In this document: positions 35,644 through 44,861 of the stretch, piece by piece | How positions within the stretch are numbered: position 1 is the first letter of the stretch | Layout: every line of letters begins with the position of its first letter | The notes under the pieces: model-generated | Databases searched by the model: none | What the model was told of the DNA's origin: nothing | The model's input: only the letters and a program-made list of their open reading frames with translations | Assembly: GCA_014654705.1 (NCBI GenBank) | Contig: JACVZY010000006.1 | Span: 1-64,000 of the forward strand | Length of the DNA: 64,000 nucleotides | Direction: 5' to 3' | Source of the DNA: Ignavibacteria bacterium | GTDB lineage: Bacteria > Bacteroidota > Ignavibacteria > Kapaibacteriales > UBA4661 | Position numbers and translations under genes: made by a program

Positions 35644-36996
35644 ATGACCTTCAAAGACGGAATCCGTGCGGCACGTAGCCGCATCATTATCATTCTCGGA
35701 CTACTCACTTCCATAGGCATTATCGTTGCCTTGGACAGTTTGAAGCTGCCCGGCTCATCGGGCATGAGTGCAGGCGCTTCATTGCCACAGCAGTCCTCAG
35801 CACAATTCACCGTAGAGCGCACGTCGCGCCTACCGATGCCGTCGCCCGGAGAATTAAGCGCCGAAGAACGAGAATTTGCTCGTATCGCATGGCAATATTT
35901 CGAGAAAAATTACCAACCGCAGACAGGCTTAGTGAACTCTGTGGACGGCTACCCGGCTTCCACGATGTGGGATACAGGTTCGTATCTGATGGGAGTTATC
36001 TCGGCGTATAAATTGGGAATTATCTCGAAATCGGTCTTTGCAGAGCGCATAAAATCTGCCCTTCAAGCCCTTTCGACTCTGGCGCTCTTCGACAACGAAT
36101 TACCCAATAAATCGTACAACACGCTCACCAAAGAAATGGCAAATTACGACAACAGCCCCGCACCACGCGGCATTGGCTGGTCGGCTATTGACATTGGACG
36201 TTTGTTTGTGCCGATGAATATTCTTATTTGGAATTATCCTGAATTTGCCAGCGGTGTACGCCTCGTGCTGGAGCGTTTGCGCTTTCGGAATGTGGTGCGC
36301 GGCGGCACACTGTACGGCGCGGTAGTGGGTGACAGCAACCGCACCGAATACCCGCAAGAAGGCAGATTGGGTTACGAAGAATATGCCGCAAAGTCTTATG
36401 CGCTCATGGGTGCGGACGTATCGGTAGCGCTTCGTCAGGATGATTATTTGCACTTCGAGACCATTGACGGCATCCAAGTTCCTACGGATAGCCGCTCACC
36501 CGACCGTTACAAAGCATTTAACTACGTCGTTAGTGAGCCATATATTTTGGATGGTTTGGAATTTGGCTTTGATAATATCTCCCGCGAGTTCGCATACCGT
36601 GTCTATGCCGCACAGGAAAAGCATTTCGACCAAACAAAGGTATTAACGGCGGTCAGCGAGGACAATATAGATGCACCGCCCTATTTCGTGTACAACACCG
36701 TGTACACGGGTGGCAAAGCATGGAGCTGCATTACAGACAAAGGCGAGGATGTATCGCGCTTCCGCTCCGTCAGCACCAAAGCGGTGTTTGGTTGGCACGC
36801 ATTGTACCAAACCCCTTATACCAAACGTTTGTTTGAAAGCATTAAATCGCTCTACGACCCGCAAAAAGGCTGGTATTCGGGTCTGTATGAGCAGACAGGA
36901 CAGCCGAACAAGGCAATCACCTGTAACACCAATGCAATCGTGCTGGAAGCGCTCGCATACAAACGCTTTGGAGCACACCTGCAGTTGATTCGATAA
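35644..36996 (+). CDS. DUF3131 protein A (membrane-anchored)
   Basis: A 450-residue DUF3131 protein with an N-terminal signal anchor (about residues 13-31) and a long periplasmic domain (from about residue 70). The domain has typical patterns: WQYFEKNYQPQTGLVNS, PASTMWDTGSYLMG, NKSYNT and GRLGYEEYAAKSYAL. DUF3131 is probably an alpha/alpha-toroid related to glycoside hydrolases; function unproven. It is the first of three paralogues, placed directly after the synthase. The ATG at 35644 is preferred to an upstream start at 35593. Confidence 0.87.
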   Translation: MTFKDGIRAARSRIIIILGLLTSIGIIVALDSLKLPGSSGMSAGASLPQQSSAQFTVERTSRLPMPSPGELSAEEREFARIAWQYFEKNYQPQTGLVNSVDGYPASTMWDTGSYLMGVISAYKLGIISKSVFAERIKSALQALSTLALFDNELPNKSYNTLTKEMANYDNSPAPRGIGWSAIDIGRLFVPMNILIWNYPEFASGVRLVLERLRFRNVVRGGTLYGAVVGDSNRTEYPQEGRLGYEEYAAKSYALMGADVSVALRQDDYLHFETIDGIQVPTDSRSPDRYKAFNYVVSEPYILDGLEFGFDNISREFAYRVYAAQEKHFDQTKVLTAVSEDNIDAPPYFVYNTVYTGGKAWSCITDKGEDVSRFRSVSTKAVFGWHALYQTPYTKRLFESIKSLYDPQKGWYSGLYEQTGQPNKAITCNTNAIVLEALAYKRFGAHLQLIR

Positions 36997-37137
36997 AGCC
37001 CAGATTGCACATACCTTCCAGAACGTATTGCAGAGGTACTATTAAACCCCTGAAGCAATTTTGCAGTCTTGCTCACATCAGTTAAAAACTGTATCTTGCG
37101 GCATTGTCACGACACCACACAATCACCTCATCATGCT

Positions 37138-38538
37138 ATGAAAACACGATTATTGCTCCTCACGCTTTTGTTTGCTCTTGCGCCACTACTTGCGGAAGCA
37201 CAGACCAAGACGAACTACGGTCGGCATCCGGGCAGAAATGGTGCGCTGACTGATGAAGAAATGAAAATGGCACGCACGGCATGGAAATACTTTGAGCGCA
37301 ACTATCAGGATACCACCGGACTGGTCAATGCTGCCGATATGTTTCCTTCCACAACAATGTGGGATATTGCAGCATACATGGCAGCGCTTGTATCGGTACG
37401 CGAACTGGGTATTATTGATGTTGGCACGTTCAATTACCGCATCGAAAAAATGTTCGCTACTTTTATGCGCCTTTCATTTTTTCGTGGTGAAATGCCGAAC
37501 AAATGCTACAATACTATCACGGGTGAAAAAGTAAATTATGGCAATCAGCCGATGGAAATTGGCTATTCAGCAATAGATTTGGCGCGATTTTTGGTGTGGT
37601 GTAAAATTATCAAAGAGCGCTATCCCGAGCACAGCGACCGTATTGATGATTTTATTCTGCGCTGGAATTTCAAGAACGTGATAGACAGCACCGGAATGCT
37701 TTACGGAGCCGGAATCAACGAAAAAGACAATAACAAAACGCAATATCTGCAAGAAGGACGCTTGGGCTATGAGGAATATGCTGCCAAAGCCTTCCAGCTC
37801 TGGGGCTTCCAGACTGATCTTGCGGCAAAAGCCGAACCGTATGATACTCGCATGATATACGGCGTGGAAATCCCCTACGATACCCGCGACCCTCGTGTGC
37901 TTGGCGCGCATAATTACGTTGTTTCGGAAAGTTATGTCTTGGACGGTGTGGAAATGAATTGGGACAAAGGCACCGACCGCGAATCCGATGATATGCACAG
38001 CACCGACAAGACCATCGCGGACTTTGCGCAGCGCATCTATAAAGTGCAAGAAGAGCGATACAAACGCACGGGCATTATGACAGCCCGCACAGAGCATCAA
38101 CTCGACAGCGACCCGTATTTCGTCTATGATGCCATTTTTACCGATGGCTACCCTTGGAATACCATTACCGAAGACAGTCGTTACGTACCCCAATTTGCCG
38201 CCGTTGCCTTGAAGGGTGCATTAGGACTCTGGGCACTCTGGGAAACAAAATATACCGATGCGCTGTTTAATTACATCAAAGGCGCTTACGACCCCGAGAT
38301 TGGTTTTAATGAGGGTATCTTTGAACGAAAAGGGAATGACCGCATTAAAGCCTTTACAATGAACAACAACGGCATTATGCTCGAAACGCTTCTCTACAAA
38401 GTACAAGGTAAACTTTTACGATTTTCGGGACGCGACAGCAAATGGGATAAGGTACTGCGCGAGCGCAAGGAACCGCCCGGAAGCTATATTTACGAACGAC
38501 AGCGCAAGCCCACGCAAGCAGCAACGACGAATCGCTAA
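37138..38538 (+). CDS. DUF3131 protein B (periplasmic)
   Basis: A 466-residue DUF3131 paralogue with a cleavable signal peptide (MKTRLLLLTLLFALAPLLAEA-Q). The domain repeats the pattern of protein A (WKYFERNYQDTTGLVNAADM, PSTTMWDIAAYMA, GRLGYEEYAAKAFQLWGF, YFVYDAIF). The start ATG at 37138 is preferred over a GTG-type upstream start. A 141-nt gap before it holds a weak TTG-N20-TATCTTGC sequence, a possible internal promoter. It is probably soluble in the periplasm. Confidence 0.86.
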   Translation: MKTRLLLLTLLFALAPLLAEAQTKTNYGRHPGRNGALTDEEMKMARTAWKYFERNYQDTTGLVNAADMFPSTTMWDIAAYMAALVSVRELGIIDVGTFNYRIEKMFATFMRLSFFRGEMPNKCYNTITGEKVNYGNQPMEIGYSAIDLARFLVWCKIIKERYPEHSDRIDDFILRWNFKNVIDSTGMLYGAGINEKDNNKTQYLQEGRLGYEEYAAKAFQLWGFQTDLAAKAEPYDTRMIYGVEIPYDTRDPRVLGAHNYVVSESYVLDGVEMNWDKGTDRESDDMHSTDKTIADFAQRIYKVQEERYKRTGIMTARTEHQLDSDPYFVYDAIFTDGYPWNTITEDSRYVPQFAAVALKGALGLWALWETKYTDALFNYIKGAYDPEIGFNEGIFERKGNDRIKAFTMNNNGIMLETLLYKVQGKLLRFSGRDSKWDKVLRERKEPPGSYIYERQRKPTQAATTNR

Positions 38539-38584
38539 ATCTTTCGCTACCGAGCAAGGGCAAGCACAATGACGACCACGACGC

Positions 38585-40018
38585 ATGAAACCTGCATTCA
38601 ACCTTACAACCTTGCCTTTTTTTGCCTTGCCTTTCTTGAGCTTGCCTCTGTTGCGCAGCTTAGGCATGGCGATTGTAGCGGTGTTTGCTCTTGTATGCGT
38701 GTCGTGTGGAGTAGCGGTGCGGGCTGTGGACGAAGGAGCTGAAAAAGTTGGCGCTGCTTTTCAAGAAGGACGGCGCGGGCGCTTAACGGAAGACGAAATT
38801 GTCTGGGCTAAAACAGCGTGGAAGTACTTTGAAAACAACTATAATCCGCAGTCCGGCTTGGTAAATATCAAAGATGCATACCAACTGGTAACAATGGAAA
38901 GCACTGCGGACTACATCGTAGCACTGATGGCGGCACGCGAACTGGAAGTTATCAGCAAGCACGAGTTCGATAGCCGATTAAGTCTTGTCTTTGGGTTCTT
39001 GAATACAATGCCACTTGCTTTCGATGAACTGCCCAACGTGAATTACAATGCAGTTTCGTTGCGACCGACAGATTATGCTAATAATTACGGCACAATAGGC
39101 TGGGCAGTGAATCATGTAGGAAGATTGATGAATGTTCTCCGGCTCTTGCGCAACCGTTACCCGCAATATGGTGAATACGCCGATCGTGTTGTGCTTCGCT
39201 GGGCTTTTTGTAATATTGTAGATGCACAAGGAAATTTATACAGCGCCGTAAACGTCAACGGGAAGCCCGAAAAGTACCTTGATGCCAAACACGGGTGGAA
39301 AGAATACACGGCACGCGGCTTCAAAACATGGGGGTTCCCCACCGATGCTTCCACCAGTATCGAACCTGCGGAAACTATTCGTATTTACGACGTTGAACTC
39401 TACTTCGATGGCAAAGACGAGCGCGAAAGCGGTGGAAATAATGCGGTGAACAGTATGCCGTATTTCCTCATGGCACTGGAGTACGGGTGGGAAAATATTC
39501 CGTATCTCGCCATCGACAAGCGCTATTACGACCAAATGCAAGCCGTCTATGAAGTCCAAAAACGCCGCCATGAGCGCGAGGACATATTCACCGCCCGCGC
39601 GACGCATGAAGTCAATACTGAACCATATACGGTGTATGACGCTATTTTTTCCAACGGCTATAAATGGACAACGATTTCTAGCCAAGGGGTGTATTACCCA
39701 TTCCTCTCTGCCGTTTCTACCAAAGCTGCTTTTGCAATGTGGGCAGTTTTCAAATCAGATTATACCGACCAACTTATGCTCATCGTCAACCACCTTTTCG
39801 ATCCGGCGCGCGGCTGGTACGAAGGCAGGCTTGAAAAGACAGGCGATGCCGTCCGTACCTTGACCTGCGCAACCAATAGCGCCGTTCTGGAAGCATTGCT
39901 CTTCAAAAAAACAGGGCGATTATACACAAGAGCAAAAGAAGAAAACGACCTCTACAACATCTATCTACGCGACGAATTTAAGGTTATCAGCCGTTGCTTT
40001 CCCGTTAAACCGAAGTGA
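38585..40018 (+). CDS. DUF3131 protein C (possible lipoprotein)
   Basis: A 477-residue DUF3131 paralogue. The N-terminus has a long hydrophobic stretch ending in a lipobox-like CVSCG (Cys41), so it may be a lipoprotein, although the residue at -3 (Cys) is unusual. The domain keeps WKYFENNYNPQSGLVNIKDA and YTVYDAIFSNGYKWTT but diverges elsewhere: the TMWD motif of A and B is TMESTADY here. It follows protein B by 46 nt. Confidence 0.84.
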   Translation: MKPAFNLTTLPFFALPFLSLPLLRSLGMAIVAVFALVCVSCGVAVRAVDEGAEKVGAAFQEGRRGRLTEDEIVWAKTAWKYFENNYNPQSGLVNIKDAYQLVTMESTADYIVALMAARELEVISKHEFDSRLSLVFGFLNTMPLAFDELPNVNYNAVSLRPTDYANNYGTIGWAVNHVGRLMNVLRLLRNRYPQYGEYADRVVLRWAFCNIVDAQGNLYSAVNVNGKPEKYLDAKHGWKEYTARGFKTWGFPTDASTSIEPAETIRIYDVELYFDGKDERESGGNNAVNSMPYFLMALEYGWENIPYLAIDKRYYDQMQAVYEVQKRRHEREDIFTARATHEVNTEPYTVYDAIFSNGYKWTTISSQGVYYPFLSAVSTKAAFAMWAVFKSDYTDQLMLIVNHLFDPARGWYEGRLEKTGDAVRTLTCATNSAVLEALLFKKTGRLYTRAKEENDLYNIYLRDEFKVISRCFPVKPK

Positions 40019-40032
40019 TTTTTTGCTGCACC

Positions 40033-41016
40033 ATGACACACACGACTTTCCACCACATCCGAGACGCGTTTGTCTGTTCTCGACCGTACCGCCTCTGCGC
40101 CCATGAAAGTGTGCAGCGAACTAACTATGGGTTGATTGGTAGAATCCTCTTTTTCCTTATTTCTGCTCTTGCAGCGCAGCAAATAGCTCTTGCTCAATAT
40201 AAAACCGGTGCAAGCACTCCTGCACAGCCCAAAGTACAAGCAGTACAAGACGTACAAACCCGCTCGGCAGCCAGCATCAATGCAGACAGTATCTATAATG
40301 CCGCCCAAACAATCACTTTTTCCGGCATCCGATGGAAAATTCGTAGCACAAATACTCAATCAGAGCCGGGTAACAATTTCTTTTCGAGCGCTCGGAGCGA
40401 AGTCTGGACAGACAGTGACAAAAAATTGCATCTGCAAATCAATACCCGTGATAGATATTGGTTCTGCGTTGAACTTGTTGCCGATACAGTGCTGGGTTAC
40501 GGTACATATGCAGTTTTTCCTGAAATTAAGCTGGATACTTTACCGCAAAATATCATGCTTGAATTTGGCTTGACACCCGACAAGGCACTACACAAATACA
40601 TTCCCGATGACGTTGCGATACAGTTCACCCGTATGGGAACACTGAACTCTGCAAACACGCTTCAGTACGTGGTTTCGCGCCCTCAAAATGCAAAAGAGCA
40701 ATATACTCCCGAGCGAAAAGAACGGATATTTCGCCCCGAAGCACCATTCCGTATGCAAGGCTCATACTCCACCCACGCTTTTACGTGGCGCGAAAACGCA
40801 CTTGAATTTGCCAGCTATCACGACCACGGGCTGCCCACGCCCTATTTAGCGGCGCTGTGGGAATTTTCGGGATCAACGGTGCTTGATTTGCAAGTGCCGA
40901 AAGCAGCTGAGCCGTACCGAATGCGCTTACGTCTTTGGTCGGCAGGCTCGCCTATCGGCGGAAAGCCATTTGAGGTCATCATCAAAAAAATTCAATTTGT
41001 TCCGCTCAAAAAGTGA
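40033..41016 (+). CDS. GH16-fold secreted protein, probably non-catalytic
   Basis: A 327-residue exported protein with the pattern of the GH16/concanavalin-like fold found beside many polysaccharide genes: FSGIRWKIRST, EPGNNFFSSARSEVWTD, and the downstream QYVVSRPQ. At the position where active relatives have a Glu-x-Asp-x-Glu catalytic strand, this protein reads PDDVAIQF (about residues 191-198), so the catalytic acids are lost. It may bind glucan rather than cut it. The long N-terminus before the hydrophobic signal segment (about 34-54) is odd; the ATG at 40033 is the only good start. Confidence 0.72.
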   Translation: MTHTTFHHIRDAFVCSRPYRLCAHESVQRTNYGLIGRILFFLISALAAQQIALAQYKTGASTPAQPKVQAVQDVQTRSAASINADSIYNAAQTITFSGIRWKIRSTNTQSEPGNNFFSSARSEVWTDSDKKLHLQINTRDRYWFCVELVADTVLGYGTYAVFPEIKLDTLPQNIMLEFGLTPDKALHKYIPDDVAIQFTRMGTLNSANTLQYVVSRPQNAKEQYTPERKERIFRPEAPFRMQGSYSTHAFTWRENALEFASYHDHGLPTPYLAALWEFSGSTVLDLQVPKAAEPYRMRLRLWSAGSPIGGKPFEVIIKKIQFVPLKK

Positions 41017-42098
41017 AATACTCTTGTAAGCATAGCGCATCGGGCAAGATTCCTGCTCGTGTAAGAATCTACTTCAACGGCAGATTCTATCTGGCGATGG
41101 CGCTCAGTATTGCGGCTTCTCTTACGTGTGTTTATGCACAATCGGACAAAGAAAGTACGATTCGCGCTATCAATAAATACGGCTTTCTCCAGCTCAACGG
41201 TCAAGGCGCAAAAGCCGTAAAATCTATTCCGGCAGAAAAAACACCGAGCGAAGATGAGTCGTGGGAGAATATCTGGACAAATATGCAAACGTCGTTCAGC
41301 TTGCCATGGGAAGATTTTTTCAAAAAAGAAAAACCTACGGATGGCTTGAGCGGTAGTCTCTCGGTAACGTATCCGCTCAGTGACATTGCCTCGCGTCAGG
41401 GAAGTGGTTCATCGTCGCAGGGTGTACCGCTCTCCAGCGCAGTTGTTGGCGCATCGTTGTCCTACGTGCCTATTGGGTATTGGTTTGTCAATCTGTCGGT
41501 GATGCGGTACTGGTATCCTGAGCGCAAACAGTCGTGGAATCCTGATTTCACATATAGTTTTGGCTATAATGACTGGCACCCGTACACCTTTAGCTTCACC
41601 TATCAAAACTATGGCGGAAACCGCTTTGCGCCACAAGCCGGAGAAGTGGTGTCGCGCTTTTGGGAAGGTACATTTTCGCTCGGCTGGAAGTTTCCCTCGG
41701 CAAAGCTGATTGAGTATCTGTGCGTGGTTCATCCGAGCGGGGGCATCGGACATAGCCTAAGCGCAAACATCACCCCGCAATACCGCGATGCAGCTTCAGG
41801 TGAGACTCGGTTTTGGAAAACAGATTTTACTCTTTCAACCAAATATACGATTTATGAAAATTTTTACTTTAATTTCAACATAAACCTCTACCCGATTGCG
41901 GGGCAGCAACAGCCCTGGGATCCCGATTTCACCTACGGATTCGGGTATTTCGACTGGCATCCGTATTCGTTTTCTGTTCAGTACAACAACTTTGCCGGCG
42001 GGCGCTTCCCATGGAACCCGACCACACTCCAAAGCAAAGGATTTTTTGACGCTTTTCTTGACGGAACAATCTCCGTTTCGTGGAGTTTTGTTTTCTAA
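41013..42098 (+). CDS. Outer-membrane beta-barrel, exopolysaccharide operon
   Basis: A 361-residue secreted protein. It starts with a GTG at 41013 that overlaps the preceding stop (GTGA), giving a signal peptide with a charged n-region and cleavage near CVYA-Q; the next ATG (41097) would give a very short signal without positive charge. The mature part has alternating strands with repeats of FTYSFGYNDWHPYTFSFTYQ and FTYGFGYFDWHPYSFSVQYN, and it ends in Phe (SVSWSFVF), typical of outer-membrane barrels. In this operon it could be the export pore in place of BcsC, or a polymer-binding barrel. Confidence 0.72.
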   Translation: MKYSCKHSASGKIPARVRIYFNGRFYLAMALSIAASLTCVYAQSDKESTIRAINKYGFLQLNGQGAKAVKSIPAEKTPSEDESWENIWTNMQTSFSLPWEDFFKKEKPTDGLSGSLSVTYPLSDIASRQGSGSSSQGVPLSSAVVGASLSYVPIGYWFVNLSVMRYWYPERKQSWNPDFTYSFGYNDWHPYTFSFTYQNYGGNRFAPQAGEVVSRFWEGTFSLGWKFPSAKLIEYLCVVHPSGGIGHSLSANITPQYRDAASGETRFWKTDFTLSTKYTIYENFYFNFNINLYPIAGQQQPWDPDFTYGFGYFDWHPYSFSVQYNNFAGGRFPWNPTTLQSKGFFDAFLDGTISVSWSFVF

Positions 42099-42130
42099 CC
42101 GTTCATTTGAACGCCTCTTTTGCCTCAACC

Positions 42131-43333
42131 ATGAAAATTCTTATTGCCGATGATAGCGAAGACATGCAAATGCTTCTGTCGCAGTACTTGCGCCAGTGGG
42201 GGCATACGGTTGTCGTTGCTCGCAATGGTGCCGAGGCGCTCCATATCCTTGAAGAAACCGATATTCAGTTTGTTATCAGCGATTGGGCAATGCCCCTTAT
42301 AAGCGGCGAGGAGCTTTGCCGCACCGTCCGCGAGAAAATAGACCTTCAGCGCTACATTTACATTATTCTCCTGACTGCAAAGCAAGAACGACAAGACCTT
42401 GTAACCGGCATGGAAGCCGGTGCCGATGATTTTATCCGCAAGCCTTTTAATAAAGATGAGCTGCGCGTGAGGATTCGTGCGGGCGAGCGAACACTCCAAA
42501 TGGAAAAAATGCTTGCCGAGCAAAATACACAACTCAAAGAAGCTCAGGCGGCTCTGAGGAACGACCTCGAAATAGCGGCACAAGTGCAGCGGAATCTTCT
42601 TCCGAACCCTAACGAACAGCCATTTGTACACGCCGGATATCGTTTTGATTGGCTCTATACGCCCGCAGCGTTTCTGGGCGGCGATACGTGTAATGTTTTG
42701 CGACTGGACAAAACGCACGCAGGCTTTTATATGATTGACGTTGCCGGACACGGCATTCCGTCGGCGCTCAAGACCGTCATGCTTCACCAGACGCTTTCCG
42801 CTGCTAATGGGCAAGCGGGACTGCTGAAAGACGATATTTCCTACGCGCCGCACTGCTTCATTCGCCCGTCGGCGGAGGTTCTGTACGATTTGAATAACAT
42901 CTCGCAAGATGAAAATGATGCAATGCACTACTTCACGATGATTTATGGTCTCTTGGATGTAGAAACGGGGCAAGCAACCATCAGCCATGCAGGGCATCCC
43001 TCTGCCATCCTGCTTCATAGCGACTCTTCTCTGGAAATGACCGAAACAGGCGGCGTTCCCATCGGGATGCTACCCGAAATGGTGTACGAAGAAAGTACAT
43101 GGACGCTGATTGTGGGAGACCGCATTATTCTTTACACTGACGGCATTACCGAGTGTGAAAATGTTCTTGGAGAACAGTTCACGATGGAGCGCTTCCAAGA
43201 CCTTTTGCGCCAGCATTGCCAAAAGCCGCTCCGCGACATGATTGCTGCTATTCATCAGTCACTCGTTGCGTGGCGCGGTAACTCTGGTTTTGACGATGAT
43301 GTATCGCTTCTTGTCATTGAACGATTTGCATAA
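42131..43333 (+). CDS. Response regulator with PP2C (RsbU/SpoIIE) phosphatase
   Basis: A 400-residue protein: receiver domain (1-120; phospho-acceptor Asp51 in VISDWAMP, Lys104 in RKPF), coiled-coil linker (about 128-160), and PP2C-type serine phosphatase (about 160-400) with metal sites in FLGGDTCN, IDVAGHGIPSAL, LYTDGITE and GFDDDVSLLVI. In partner-switching systems such enzymes dephosphorylate the STAS protein; here the partner would be the protein at 28243-28587. The receiver could be fed by the Hpt protein. The ATG at 42131 is preferred to 42080. Confidence 0.92.
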   Translation: MKILIADDSEDMQMLLSQYLRQWGHTVVVARNGAEALHILEETDIQFVISDWAMPLISGEELCRTVREKIDLQRYIYIILLTAKQERQDLVTGMEAGADDFIRKPFNKDELRVRIRAGERTLQMEKMLAEQNTQLKEAQAALRNDLEIAAQVQRNLLPNPNEQPFVHAGYRFDWLYTPAAFLGGDTCNVLRLDKTHAGFYMIDVAGHGIPSALKTVMLHQTLSAANGQAGLLKDDISYAPHCFIRPSAEVLYDLNNISQDENDAMHYFTMIYGLLDVETGQATISHAGHPSAILLHSDSSLEMTETGGVPIGMLPEMVYEESTWTLIVGDRIILYTDGITECENVLGEQFTMERFQDLLRQHCQKPLRDMIAAIHQSLVAWRGNSGFDDDVSLLVIERFA

Positions 43334-43355
43334 CCCCCAACACCGCACAACGTCT

Positions 43356-44861
43356 ATGCTCTCATCACAAAACCGCTCCCCGCTTGAACGGATTCAAACA
43401 CCCGCATTTTGGGGAATTGTTACGTTTGTCCTCTTCGCGCTTGCATATCTGCGGCTTGCGCTCAATTTTAATGCACCATATCTGGATGAATGTGATTATA
43501 TCTTCGTGGGACGCGCCTTGCTTTCAGGTGAGCCGTGGATAACGAAAACCTATATCTTCAGCTCCGATATGCACCTGTACCTCTACGGGCTGGCAGACCG
43601 CATTTTTTCAGGTGAGCACAGCTATCTTGCGGCTCGTGCCTTTGCCGTGATTATGGGTGCAGCATCGCTGTGGTTTTTCTATTCTTTTGTGAGGAATCTT
43701 TACGCCGCGCACACCGACTCGCGCCGCATTGCTGAACTTGCCGCGCTTCTTCTGGCGCTGACCGTACCGCACGTGTTCATCAGCCAGTTTGCCACCTACG
43801 ATGTCGTGTGCTTCATGTTTTTTGCTGCATCGCTCTGGCTGCTATCGGCTTCGGTACTGAATCCTCGCGAGACTTCTTCTCAAAAGCAAGCACTCATCAT
43901 GTGTGCAGGAGCAGTACTCTACGCATTGGCAGTGCTGGCAAAGTATGTGGTGATTGCATATGTACCGCTTCTTTTCGTGGCATTACTCCTCAAAAATCGC
44001 CGCGCCGCGCTTATTTTTATGCTTGTTGTGACGACGATGCTCGGTGGGTATGTGTTCTTTTACCGCGTTGAACTCCTACAGCTTTACCACAATCAAATTC
44101 TCGGTACGCACAAAGCAAATGCGACCCTGTGGAATATTCTCTCGACAGCGCTTGAATACTGTGGTTTCACAGCACTACTTGCGGTGGCGTTATTTTTTTT
44201 CAAAAAGGAAAAAGTACTTTCGGCTTGGTATTATGGCACTTTGGTACTCTTTGCCACTCCGCTTGTGGCATACCACGTGCGCTCGCAGGATGTGATTTCG
44301 CTCTACAAACACGTTGTGTACGCCTGTTGCTTCCTTGCGCCGATTGCCGGAGAAGCGCTTTATCTCTTGCTTCGCAGGGCAGCAGACCGCGATAATGATT
44401 GGCTGCGGGCGCTTGCGGCGGCACTAGTGGTGGTGGCTTGTGGGCTGCTCTGGTGGCAATTACGCAAGGTGCAGACCGCGTATCCGAACACGGATGCCGT
44501 TACGCAACTTGTGCGCAGCAACATGAGTGCTCAGACAACCATTTTAAGCGAGGATGCGTACTTGTTCCGTTATGCTTGCTTCCCAACTATCCCTACGAAA
44601 AACCTCGAAGAAATGACGTGGTACGACAATAACCACGACGGCAAACGCGAAGCGCAAGACGTGATAGATGCTGTATGGGATGGAAAGTTTGAATACGTCT
44701 ATCTGAACGGCTTAATTCTGCGTGAACTTGGCGATGAACTCAAGCGAGGCGTGCTGAAGAATCGCTATGAGTGCATTCTCACCATTCCTTTCCATAATTC
44801 AACCGTAATGAACCCAATCAACACGGGTTTTCTTAGCCTTTATCGCCGTCGTACCAAATGA
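43356..44861 (+). CDS. GT39-type membrane glycosyltransferase
   Basis: A 501-residue polytopic protein of the PMT/ArnT type. The first periplasmic loop carries an acidic motif (APYLDECDYIFVGRALL) and MHLYLYGLADRIFSGEHSYLAARAFAVIMGA, matching the donor- and metal-binding helix region. About ten membrane spans follow, then a soluble C-terminus. The ATG at 43356 lies 22 nt after the phosphatase stop. It may decorate a lipid-linked precursor or the polymer with a sugar. Confidence 0.75.
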   Translation: MLSSQNRSPLERIQTPAFWGIVTFVLFALAYLRLALNFNAPYLDECDYIFVGRALLSGEPWITKTYIFSSDMHLYLYGLADRIFSGEHSYLAARAFAVIMGAASLWFFYSFVRNLYAAHTDSRRIAELAALLLALTVPHVFISQFATYDVVCFMFFAASLWLLSASVLNPRETSSQKQALIMCAGAVLYALAVLAKYVVIAYVPLLFVALLLKNRRAALIFMLVVTTMLGGYVFFYRVELLQLYHNQILGTHKANATLWNILSTALEYCGFTALLAVALFFFKKEKVLSAWYYGTLVLFATPLVAYHVRSQDVISLYKHVVYACCFLAPIAGEALYLLLRRAADRDNDWLRALAAALVVVACGLLWWQLRKVQTAYPNTDAVTQLVRSNMSAQTTILSEDAYLFRYACFPTIPTKNLEEMTWYDNNHDGKREAQDVIDAVWDGKFEYVYLNGLILRELGDELKRGVLKNRYECILTIPFHNSTVMNPINTGFLSLYRRRTK

